From Sodiomyces alkalinus F11 (lineage: Eukaryota; Ascomycota; Sordariomycetes; Glomerellales; Plectosphaerellaceae), in the NCBI RefSeq assembly GCF_003711515.1, contig NW_021167079.1:7000385-7064384 (forward strand): a stretch of DNA of 64,000 nt. The letters are read 5' to 3'. The position numbers were made by a program, and so were the translations under genes. Positions within the stretch are counted from its first letter, which is position 1. Each line of letters opens with the position of its first letter. The notes under the pieces are model-generated. The model made no database searches. It was not told the DNA's origin and saw nothing but the letters and a program-made list of their open reading frames with translations. Below, in pieces: positions 55,137 through 64,000 of this stretch.

Positions 55137-56507
55137 ATGCAGGCCATCACAAGACAGCTACGGCCCTCGAGCAAGCTGCTGCGCCAGACTGCTCGTCGTG
55201 CTGCCTACAGCGTATCCTCCGCCGGCCCTTACCAGGAGACCATAGATAACCTTCGCATCAATGCCGACACAAAGGTTCTCTTCCAGGGTTTCACCGGAAA
55301 GCAGGGAACGTAAGTTCCATTCCTCCCCCTTCCTTTCCCTTTTCCTACTTGCTCGCGTCGCACTTCTTTGAGGATGGAAGCCGAGCTGACTCGAGATTTG
55401 CAGTTTCCATGCCCAACAAGCCATCGAATACGGTACGAAAGAAACACTGAACAAACATGGAGTCATTCGACTAGCCGGTCGACCTACTTGGTGGTTAGGG
55501 GTCTGACACGCGCATAGGTACCAAGGTCGTCGGCGGAACCAACCCGAAAAAGGCCGGCAGCGAGCATCTGGGCCTCCCCGTTTTCGCCAAGGTTAGCGAT
55601 GCCGTGAAGGAGACCGGCGCGACTGCCACCGCCATCTTCGTCCCGTAAGCACTCCCACGCCGAACGGAAATGCCGAACCTTTTTCGACCTATTCCAAGAC
55701 AGCTAACAATATTACCTCTTACCTCCCAGCCCTCCCGTGGCAGCTGCCGGTATCGAGGAGGCCATCGAGGCCGAAATCCCCCTTATCGTCTGCATTACAG
55801 AAGGCATCCCGCAACATGGTACGAATTCGCGCAAGTTTCCGGCCGTACTGACCGCCGAACGCACCCTCCCTCATCTCCCTCTCCCCCTTCCCTCACTAAC
55901 GCGGCATAAATTTCCAGACATGGTCCGCATCACCAACATGCTCAAGACGCAGTCCAAGACGCGCCTCGTCGGCCCCAACTGCCCCGGCATCATCGCCCCC
56001 GGCCGGTGCAAGATCGGCATCATGCCCGGCTTCATCCACAAGCAGGGCCGCATCGGCATCGTCTCCCGCTCCGGCACCCTGACCTACGAGGCCGTCAACC
56101 AGACCACCCAGGCCGGCCTGGGCCAGTCCCTCGTAGTCGGCATCGGCGGCGACCCCTTCAGCGGCACCAACTTCATCGACTGCCTCAAGGTCTTCCTCAA
56201 GGACGAGGAGACCGACGGCATCATCATGATCGGCGAGATCGGCGGCTCCGCCGAGGAGGACGCCGCCGACTTCCTCCGCGCCAACAACACCGTCGCCGGC
56301 GGCAAGCCCGTCGTCAGCTTCATCGCCGGCATCTCCGCCCCGCCCGGCCGTCGCATGGGTCACGCCGGCGCCATCGTCTCCGGCGGCAAGGGCGGTGCCG
56401 ACAGCAAGATCGCGGCCCTCGAGGCGGCGGGCGTTATTGTCGAGCGTTCGCCCGCGGGTCTCGGCAAGGCCCTGTACGACGAGTTTGTGCGCCGCGACCT
56501 GCTCTGA
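55137..56507 (+). CDS. LSC1: Succinyl-CoA ligase alpha subunit, mitochondrial
   Basis: Five exons, join(55137..55309, 55404..55432, 55518..55644, 55730..55818, 55918..56507), give 335 residues. Exon 2 is only 29 nt. Introns are 94, 85, 85 and 99 bp, all GT-AG. A basic presequence ([20 protein letters not shown]) precedes the CoA-binding Rossmann domain ([29 protein letters not shown]). [32 protein letters not shown] and [17 protein letters not shown] follow. The phosphohistidine is His288 in [16 protein letters not shown]. With the beta subunit it makes ATP (or GTP) from succinyl-CoA in the TCA cycle. The 5' half has four introns and the 3' 590 bp none, a pattern common in conserved fungal mitochondrial genes. 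Confidence 0.96.
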
Positions 56508-57262
56508 GCAGAACGTCCCCCCGAACATAAGGTGGAGATTTTGAGAGGATGTATCTCTAGAAGTGGGAACGGTTCTCTACAAGCCGTCTGCTGTCTGCTG
56601 TCTGCTTTTTGCATAGGGGAAGCGGATGTGTGGGGGTATCGGACTAGTGGCAGGCGGGCATAGCTGCGCCTACCTGCCTAGGACATTGTTGCTTAATTTT
56701 TTTATTCTTTTCTCGTTTCGTCTTTTCCGCCCTCGGAATGTATTGTCAAGGACCAAATAGACTGGGCGGGCGTGGCGATCATGCACAGACAGGGCAAGGC
56801 TCGGGGCGAGATGCACATTCTCGCAGCCACGTTTCAGCATCTGGAATCATATCGTGTATACTGCTTGTCGTTGATCTCGGACACTGTTCCTTGGCTTGTT
56901 GATGATACAGGAAGGATGTTGTAATACATTATGGACAGCTGCCGTTGTGTTTAGCGTGTCGAAAGCCAAGGCTTTGCCGACATACGAGGCCAGAAGATGT
57001 CAAAGTGATGCAGCATGAGTTTACGAGAATCATATTACCTACCCCCTAAACGCCATAGAAGAAAAAGCGGGGGAAAATAAATACCGAACGAGAAAATGGC
57101 AATAGAAAGAACAGAAAAACGACACGCCCAGTTTCCTTACCACGTTTCCCTTCCGACGCAATGCATGTTAATAGAAATCCCGTCCCATCTGGGACAATCC
57201 CATTTGCCCAACCCGCAGCTCGCCTAATGCTGCTTGTCAAAACAGGGTGATTCGAGGAGAAG
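56508..57262. other. Convergent 3'-3' spacer
   Basis: 755 bp between the succinyl-CoA ligase and UBC1 stop codons. No gene. A short triple repeat of GTCTGCT occurs near 56585-56604. Confidence 0.6.
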
Positions 57263-58225
57263 CTAGTGCTCGTTAAAAAGACGGGCGGTAATGTCGCCAA
57301 TGTAAGCTTCCTCGAGCTCGTAGTCCTGTCCGTTGTTGCGATCTATGCCGACGTAGTTGAAAGCGTCCACGACGGTTTCGACTTCGAACCCCATGCTGGC
57401 AAATCGCTCCACAAGATCCCTATTGTAGCCTTGGTATCTGTAGAACACGCCCATGTTAGCTTTTCCTCCCCTGCCTACTCCTCTCGTGTATTTTTATGAT
57501 TATTATGATTAATTTTATTTTTTGCCATGTCATCCGACGTACCGGCTCTCATCGATGGCTGCCTTCTCTGGGCTGCAGTCACGACGGTAGCGACTTTTGT
57601 CAAGCGATGGATTAGGAGGCGCAGACGCGTGGACGACGGCCCATTCGTGCGCCTTCTGCGCGAAGTCTTCGGGGCGCGACATCATCATCTTGGCCACTTC
57701 GGCATCTTGCGGATCTTTAGGGTTGGGGAACTCGAGAAGCATGCGAAGGGAGAGCAGGGCCGTCTTCACGGTCTGGACGGGGGACCACCCGGTGCCGAGG
57801 GTGTCGAGACAAATAGCGCCCTAACAGGTAGAAAGGGGTAACAACTGTCAGCCATTGCCGGAGTACTCGGATAGGGAGACGATGAGACAGAGCCAGTGGG
57901 GGTTGCGAGGGGAAGCGGAAGAGGGGTAGGAATGGAATGAAGGGGATATGCTGGGTTGACAAACAGTTTGACTGCTAACGTTGGGATGCCAAACTTTCGT
58001 CTCGAACTTCATTATCGGAGACTTGAAAGGGTAGTTTCCCGGAATGACAATGTCAACGATGTAGCGGCCGCCGGCATAAGGTGTATCGGGGGGGCCGGTA
58101 ATGGTGCCCTTGAGGTGCAGCACATTTTGTTCACTAACGGGCTGGGCATAGACACCCGACTTGTCTCTGTCGGCCTCAATATCAGCCAGTTCTTTCAGAA
58201 TACGACGCTCCCTTGGACTCGACAT
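57263..58225 (-). CDS. UBC1: Ubiquitin-conjugating enzyme E2 with C-terminal UBA (Ubc1/UBE2K)
   Basis: Three exons, complement(57263..57437, 57543..57820, 57965..58225), give 237 residues. Introns are 105 bp (GTACGT...CTAAC...CTACAG) and 144 bp (GTTTGT...GTTAG). The UBC fold spans about 1-155: RRILKELADIE, GTITGPPDTPYAGG, YPFKSPIMKFETKVWHPNV, and the active-site Cys91 in GAICLDTL after the first junction, followed by GWSPVQTVKTALLSL. The C-terminal UBA domain (about 185-235; VERFASMGF ... VVDAFNYVG) is what defines the Ubc1/UBE2K group, which extends Lys48-linked chains on APC/C and ERAD substrates. It shares a 726-bp divergent promoter with the proteasome ATPase gene RPT2. Confidence 0.95.
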
Positions 58226-58951
58226 GGTTGTTCACGGTGGTTATCGAAAGTTGTTATCCAGGAGAGTGCTCGGCCTCGGTGGGGTTTATGCTCGGTGACG
58301 TGAACAGAGATCACCTCCGGAAAGTCAATAAAATACCAAAAAGTGATGATGTTAGAAATAAAGGATCTGAATTCAGGAACCAAAAGGTGGCAAGAATGTT
58401 ATGGGCAGGTCTACCCTCTTCTTGGTGGGTATAACGCAGTGTTCAAGCAATATGGCTCTAACAATAAGCTGGGACGATAGGTAAGGTTGGTACGTAGGTA
58501 CCCTTGGAGGTGGCTGCCCCGCCGCAGCTGAGAGTTCACACACACCTTGAACATACGATAGTCACAGTTCTGGGAGAAAGTACAAAGTATGGAGTACTAC
58601 TTTCCCTATAACTTGCAAAGTGATGAATCAGCAAGCTATGAGCTGGTCACGTGGGTGTCTATACCTAATCTAGATTAGCCTTAAGCCACGGATGTCGCGT
58701 TCCTTTGACGCCTTGAGGTCAGAGGTGATGTGGACGGAGTGAGCTTGCCATCTAGTCTTGCTGAGCCGCCCCATCAACATCCTTCCCTTTCCTACTATCA
58801 GCATCCTCGCTATCCGCCCGGAACCCAGGTCGGTTCCCTCCATTAATTCATCTCTTGCCAATCGACTTCGGCGGCCAACCTCTATTTCACTCAGTCATCT
58901 GTCCGAAAAAAAAAAACATATCCAGAGCTCCCCGAGCTCCCATCAGGCACT
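58226..58951. other. Divergent promoter region UBC1 / RPT2
   Basis: 726 bp between the two start codons. It contains the PACE-like nonamer described separately. No gene seen. Confidence 0.6.
58386..58394 (+). promoter_or_regulatory. PACE-like element (GGTGGCAAG)
   Basis: The nonamer matches 8 of 9 positions of the yeast proteasome-associated control element GGTGGCAAA bound by Rpn4. It lies 161 bp upstream of UBC1 and 558 bp upstream of RPT2, between two ubiquitin-proteasome genes. By chance a single such match is not rare, so it is a candidate only. Confidence 0.4.
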
Positions 58952-60567
58952 ATGGTACGAAAGCTCCGCAACTACCGCTGAAGCTCTCCCCAAGCTAACC
59001 ACAAGCAACCGCAGGGTCAAAATCAATCTGGAATGGGTGGTGGAGGCGAGGGTCGGGAAGACAAGGATAAGAAGGTACGCCAGTTATCTCTACGCCAGAC
59101 TCTCTGCATGACCAGACCTAGCTCTGCCGACGATTCTGACATGCAACTAACCCCCCTCCGCAGAAGCAGAAGCCCAAGTACGAGCCGCCTCCTCGCCCAA
59201 CTACCCGCGTTGGCCGCAAGAAGAGAAAGGCAGGTGGTACCAGCGCTGCTGCCAAGCTTCCCGCCGTTTTCCCTACCAGTAGATGTAAATTACGTCTACT
59301 TCGAATGCAGCGCATCCACGACCATCTGATCCTGGAGGAGGAATATGTCGAGAACCAGGAGCGTCTGAGGAAGGCCAAGGCTGCGAAGGAGGGATCATCT
59401 GTCAACCCCGAAAACGAGCTCGACCGTCTTGCCGACGAGCGAAGCCGCGTCGATGACATGCGCGGCAGCCCCATGGGCGTCGGCACCCTGGAGGAGATGA
59501 TTGACGACGACCACGCCATCGTCAGTAGCACTACCGGGCCCGAGTACTACGTGAGCATTATGAGCTTCGTCGACAAGGACCTCCTCGAGCCCGGCGCCAG
59601 CGTCTTGCTACACCACAAGAGTGTCAGCGTTGTGGGCGTTCTGACCGATGACACCGATCCCCTGGTCAGCGTCATGAAACTCGACAAAGCCCCCACCGAA
59701 TCCTACGCCGACATTGGTGGTCTCGAGAATCAGATCCAGGAAGTCCGCGAATCGGTCGAGCTACCCCTGCTACACCCCGAGCTCTACGAGGAGATGGGCA
59801 TCAAGCCCCCCAAGGGTGTCATCCTCTACGGTGCCCCTGGAACGGGCAAGACACTGCTGGCCAAGGCCGTGGCGAACCAGACTTCGGCCACTTTCCTGCG
59901 CATAGTAGGCAGTGAGCTGATTCAGAAATACCTCGGCGATGGCCCTCGTTTGGTCCGGCAGCTGTTCCAGGTATGAATTATCGCCCTTGGCATGTAACGA
60001 TTTTGAGGGAAACAATATCTGACGCTTCCTTTTTTTCTTCTTTTTTTTTCCGTCGTGTAGGTTGCCGCAGAGAACGCTCCCTCGATCGTCTTCATCGACG
60101 AGATTGATGCCATCGGCACCAAACGATACGAATCGACTTCAGGCGGCGAACGAGAAATTCAGCGAACCATGTTGGAACTGCTCAACCAGCTCGACGGTTT
60201 CGACGACCGCGGCGACGTCAAGGTGATCATGGCCACGAACAAGATAGAAACGCTCGACCCTGCGCTCATCCGACCTGGCCGAATCGATCGCAAGATTCTG
60301 TTCGAGAACCCCGACCAGAACACGAAGCGCAAGATTTTCACGCTCCACACCTCCAAGATGTCGCTCAACCCGGACGTCGACCTGGAGGAGTTCATTTCCG
60401 CCAAGGATGACCTGTCGGGTGCCGACATCAAGGCCATCTGCTCCGAGGCTGGTCTCATGGCCCTCCGCGAGAGGCGCATGCGCGTCCAGATGGCCGATTT
60501 CCGGGCCGCGAGGGAGAGGGTACTGCGCACGAAGCAGGAGAGCGAACCCGAAGGCCTGTACTTGTAA
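58952..60567 (+). CDS. RPT2: 26S proteasome regulatory subunit Rpt2 (AAA ATPase)
   Basis: Four exons, join(58952..58954, 59015..59074, 59164..59970, 60061..60567), give 458 residues. Exon 1 contributes only the ATG; the 60-bp intron (GTACGA...CTAACC...CCGCAG) joins it to GGT, so the protein begins MGQNQSG. The Gly2 context fits the conserved N-myristoylation of Rpt2. Introns 2 and 3 are 89 and 90 bp. Domains: a Lys-rich N-terminal segment, coiled coil (about 70-100), OB domain, then the AAA module with Walker A GAPGTGKT (244-251), Walker [12 protein letters not shown], the sensor region [20 protein letters not shown], and the C-terminal HbYX motif LYL that opens the 20S gate. It unfolds substrates in the base of the 19S particle. 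Confidence 0.96.
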
Positions 60568-61557
60568 GGTACTGTATGACTGTGTACAACGTCGCTTCCA
60601 AGGATGGTGGAGAGCTGTAACGGGAGTTTAGAGGTAATACAGCTACATGCTGCCAACTACGCCTGAATAGGTGCCCGGCATTTGTCTCCTTTCGTTCGTG
60701 TTAAGCTGACACTTGTAAAATATGACGACCGTCTTCCTACATGTCCGATTGCCCGCAGTCGTGGTCAAGGACGTGATCTTGTACATGGCTTGTTGACTGT
60801 AGGACCGGTCAATATACACGACCAACTCAGTGTCCAAAGTGGAAAAGGGCGTCAGACAAGCTGTGGAAGGTCTGGGCTCACGACTACAATGTACGACCAT
60901 AACGACCACGCGCTACGGATTATAACAGTCTTCTACGAGTAATCACGGTCTTCTAGACTATGTAAGCTTCCACGGGTAAAACTGTATCGGCTCGGTGATC
61001 AGGCTGTGCTATGCGTCACCTCGTATAACCCTTTCTTTAGGCTGTAGTGTGGCGGGTCGTATTCTGGTCTACGGGGCGACAAGTTCACAAAGACTTCCAT
61101 CTAATTGGCCGTCCTTTTTGTCTTCGATGCCCTCAACATCTCGGAAACTAACAGTCACTGAACGATTGCTACGAAGTCCATCTTCAATCTCTGGCGTCCT
61201 TTAACTTACGCCACAGGTTCAAGCTTTGGTCGGATCTCCATCCTCCGATGGAAACCAGTAAAACTGTCCGGTATAACCTTCAATGTGTATTTATTATAAG
61301 AGCTCGCGAGGAAAGTTTGAAGACAGCCACTCGAACGTTAAACACAGAAAACCACCCTGCCGGACTATATGAAGCTGCGTCTTGGAATACTGCAACAATT
61401 GACCCATTTTCCCATTTATATACTCCCTACTCCGTACACATCTCTCACTTTCACCTACCTAGTTTTCTCCTCCGCAAGAAAACTGCATAGTCGAGAAAGA
61501 AACGACACACACACACACACACACACACCCGTCTCCCTTCTTTTATATCGCTGCAAC
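60568..61557. other. Intergenic region with an AC microsatellite
   Basis: 990 bp between RPT2 and the GNAT gene. An (AC)n tract occupies about 61504-61528, in the leader of the GNAT gene and 30 bp before its start codon. No gene seen. Confidence 0.6.
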
Positions 61558-62109
61558 ATGGTCATCTCCACTGAGTCCCCCCTATCAATATCACTCCGCA
61601 AAGCAACCCCCGAGGACGCCGAGGCGGTGGCCAAGCTCGGTGCAGCCGTCTTCGCCACCACCTACGGCCACGCGGTACCCCCACGGCATATCCAATCCTA
61701 TATCGAAGAGACCTACAGCGTACGCGCGGTAACCAAGGACATCTCCAACCCCCAGAAGGACGTGTTCCTCGCCACCCTCGACAACGGAGCCGTCGTCGGG
61801 TTCAGCGTCCTGACCCGCGGCAGCAGCAGTCTCGAGCCGTGCGTGTCCCACCTCCCGGACACTGCCGAGCTGCAGCGCCTCTATATCGACACCGCGTTCC
61901 ACCGCAAGGGCGTGGGGAGGCGCCTCGCCAGTTGGGTGGAGAGTGAGGCTCGGGCCCAAGGATTCAGGCACCTCTGGTTGAGTGTCTGGGAGGGGAACAC
62001 GACGGCCAGAAAGATCTACGAGAGATTTGGGTATAGGAAGGTTGGGTATTGCGGCTTTGATGTCGGCGGTGGTATCCAGAGGGATCGCGTCATGCTCAAG
62101 GAGCTTTGA
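61558..62109 (+). CDS. GNAT-family N-acetyltransferase
   Basis: A single-exon protein of 183 residues. ATG 61558 was chosen because it starts directly before the fold (SISLRKATPEDAEAVAKL) and follows a typical leader; the frame is open 63 codons further upstream, but through an AC repeat. GNAT signatures are DVFLATLDNGAVVGFSVL (beta 2-4), ELQRLYIDTAFHRKGVGRRLASW (motif A, with the acetyl-CoA pyrophosphate loop R/Q-x-x-G-x-G/A as HRKGVGRR), LWLSVWEGNTTARKIYERFGYRKVG (motif B, given here as the whole helix-strand region). The acceptor substrate cannot be told; relatives acetylate amines, amino acids or polyamines. No targeting signal. Confidence 0.87.
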   Translation: MVISTESPLSISLRKATPEDAEAVAKLGAAVFATTYGHAVPPRHIQSYIEETYSVRAVTKDISNPQKDVFLATLDNGAVVGFSVLTRGSSSLEPCVSHLPDTAELQRLYIDTAFHRKGVGRRLASWVESEARAQGFRHLWLSVWEGNTTARKIYERFGYRKVGYCGFDVGGGIQRDRVMLKEL

Positions 62110-62779
62110 GGCGCCGTCTTCAAGGGACCAAGCGGGTGGTTTTCTTCTCTGTTCTTGAGTTTGGACATGCTTTTCTCGACAAGCATCCTGATGGTATGGT
62201 GTATGGATTCTGATGTTACACATAGTGCATCAGCAGAGCGTCGGCATGGTGGCAGGTCATTGTAAAAGAGGTCCCCATAGCCGTTCTTTCTTTGTCATAT
62301 CTTGATAGTTGATTGATTTATCAATACTTGGTCCTTCGGACTCCAGTTTCAGTGTTGGTAACCAGTGATTTAATTCCCATTAGTTTCAGTAGGATCTGTA
62401 TCCAGACGTAGTGTAAGGTACAAAAAGGAGGTCAAAGGGGGAGTGATGTGGAAAAGGGGAGGAAGTACAATTCCTCAGGTGTGGCTGGTGATGTCCCACT
62501 AATATCTCCGCTCTAATATGCTCACTGATAACGGGTCTTTGCGATAAGGTAAGGTAGCGTTCGTTCAGGTGGTCCGGTACGTACCTAGAGCTAAGTTCCA
62601 TCAGTACCTTACCATCCATACCTCAGACAAAATCTCCATATTCGCGACACTGGTGTCTTCTAGCTTCATGCGTCGGGCCTTCCCCCGCCCTAGGTGCGCC
62701 CCCGAAGCTTCATTTCCCTTTTAAACAACCTCATGCAGCCCTGTCTACCATCTGGCTCAGAGATGCCTCCAGAGACATC
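62110..62779. other. Intergenic region
   Basis: 670 bp between two plus-strand genes. No gene seen. TACCT/AGGTA words occur again near 62540-62620. Confidence 0.55.
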
Positions 62780-64000
62780 ATGGACTTTGTAAGTCCGTTC
62801 TGAAGAGGTCCTTTTGGCCATCCGCCCCGTTGGACCACGTATCTAACATCAGTCTTCTTTTCCAGTGGACGCGCCTCCTAGGCACATCGCTTTCGTCGGG
62901 CAACTCGAGGAGAGATGATGCGAAGAACCCGGCCAAGCGGCTTCACCGCTTCGATAAGGAATTCAACCATGTACTGGTATGCAGATGCGTTCTTCCCCGA
63001 ACCTACAACTACGAGGGTCACCTAGGCCACCTGGCTGGGGAGAGACGAGACGGCATGTTCGTACTGACTCGAAACGCCTCAGCATTTGTGGAGGACCGCG
63101 TCGAACCTCGCCCAAGACGACGATCGTGCCGAAGCCATCGAAATACGTCTTCACGAACTCACCAACATCTTAAGCGACGAAGCGCGGAAACCTCTACCCC
63201 ATCCTTGCATCCAATACGCCGCCAAGAAGCAAATATACGTCCCCATCGGCAAGATCGCGACCACCTCGTACAATGAATGGATTATCAAGGAGACCGTCAA
63301 TCTTTTCGCTACCCTCGTTGAGACAGACGAGGAGTCTTTCGTCTCCACTCCTAGTTTCTCGGCGAGCGTGACCAACTTCCTCGTCCGCATCACCGGGCTC
63401 AACAGCATACGCCTTGGCTCGGACACAGAAGCCGAGGTAGTTGAGCTCGCCTTCAGCATTACGACGAAGATCCGCATGGATCGCTCTATCCTCCCGGCAT
63501 GGTTCGAGCCCCAGCGAGATCGCGACGACGGACGCACAGATCCTCAATCGACGGCCCAGGACAAGCGCAAGAACTTTGTCGGCCGTACCCAGAAGCAAGA
63601 CTTCCCCCTTTTCTACATCCTGATGGACTACATTCACCAAGAGGGCAAAGTCGGCGATTTTGCTCGCACCGGTCTCCTATACATCATCGAGGCTGCCGCA
63701 AGCTCCGAGTCACTCGAACAATGGATCGTCGAAAGCGATCTCTCCACCCTCATGGCCACCGGCCTGGGAGCTTTATACAGCCAGCTAAGCCGCAAGCTCG
63801 TCATCGACCATCTTCCCCACGATCTTCCTCCCGTTCTCGCCCTCTCCGACTACCAACATCCCGTCTCTAACCAGGAGATTGTCAGCTCCTGCTCTGCCGA
63901 GTTTCAACTACACCTGCAGACCTTCCTTTCCCACCTTCTCTTCTGGCAGGATGTATTGGAGCATTGCAAGTCTGTCGAGATCAAGCAGACACTCCTCGAG
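62780..64000 (+). CDS. FHIP/RAI16-like protein (Hook-interacting), 5' part, runs off the window
   Basis: Three visible exons, 62780..62788, 62866..62976 and 63083..64000 (open at the window end), give 346 residues so far. Exon 1 carries only nine coding bases (MDF). The introns are 77 and 106 bp (GTAAGT...TTCCAG, GTATGC...CCTCAG). The second joins NHVL to HLWRTASNLAQDD and is required to reach the long frame. Family landmarks are an N terminus MDFWTRLLG, ILSDEARKPLPHPCIQYAAKK, NEWIIKETVNLFATLVETDEE, FLVRITGL, and DFPLFYILMDYIHQEGKVGDFARTGLLYIIEAA. This is the FHIP (FTS-Hook-interacting) / retinoic-acid-induced-16-like family. In Aspergillus, the FHF complex links early endosomes to dynein through Hook. 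The C-terminal half is outside the window. Confidence 0.88.

Overview
The window comes from the nuclear genome of a filamentous ascomycete, most likely in the Sordariales and probably Chaetomiaceae. The evidence is short GT-AG introns (about 50-170 bp) with CTAAC/CTGAC-type branch points, GC-rich third codon positions, ascomycete housekeeping genes, C-to-T/G-to-A decay of RIP type in a repeat, and a GH6 enzyme whose closest remembered relative is Humicola insolens endoglucanase VI (Cel6B). No prokaryotic, CRISPR or phage feature is present. Gene models were built by reading reading frames, splice sites and family motifs by eye; no database search was possible.

Layout. 0-6 kb: tRNA-Asp, a small glycine-rich LEA-like protein, and a divergent pair of mitochondrial aspartyl-tRNA synthetase and a Memo-family protein. 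6-16 kb is an accessory, plant-biomass-oriented block: a GH6 cellulase with C-terminal CBM1, an acidic 2EXR-domain protein, a one-exon relic of a GH35 beta-galactosidase, an NLP-type (NPP1) secreted protein with an unusual charged tail, and a secreted berberine-bridge-type flavin oxidase. 16-17.5 kb holds a 411-bp fold-back element. 17.5-28 kb: FAD synthetase (six exons including a 14-nt one), an uncharacterised coiled-coil protein, a secreted beta-propeller lactonase-like protein, a mitochondrial-type NAD(H) kinase and a cutinase. 28-36.7 kb is gene-poor and repeat-containing. It carries a FAR1-type zinc-finger protein with 37 tandem tripeptides, a polytopic membrane protein, a small MITE candidate, and a Mutator-like MITE with RIP-type decay and a 9-bp target duplication.

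36.7-44 kb: an OCRL-type inositol polyphosphate 5-phosphatase, DCP1, the BAR protein RVS161/HOB3 (with a GC-AG intron) and the initiator tRNA-Met. 44-47.9 kb has no supported gene. 47.9-64 kb is dense housekeeping: a GT2 glycosyltransferase, peptidyl-tRNA hydrolase, ELP3, succinyl-CoA ligase alpha, UBC1 and RPT2 sharing one divergent promoter that contains a PACE-like element, a GNAT acetyltransferase, and the 5' part of an FHIP/RAI16-like gene that runs off the end.

Functional themes. Translation and tRNA biology are represented by AspRS, PTH, ELP3 and two tRNAs. The ubiquitin-proteasome system is represented by UBC1 and RPT2. Cofactor supply is represented by FAD1 and NAD kinase, and a covalent-flavin oxidase lies 1.5 kb from FAD1. 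Secreted plant-facing proteins are GH6, NLP, BBE, lactonase and cutinase. Nothing indicates a secondary-metabolite cluster. The observations most worth following up are the tripeptide-repeat FAR1-like protein, the RIP-decayed fold-back elements, the NLP with a charged tail, the 2EXR protein with repeated SUMO-interaction-like motifs, and the PACE-like site between UBC1 and RPT2.
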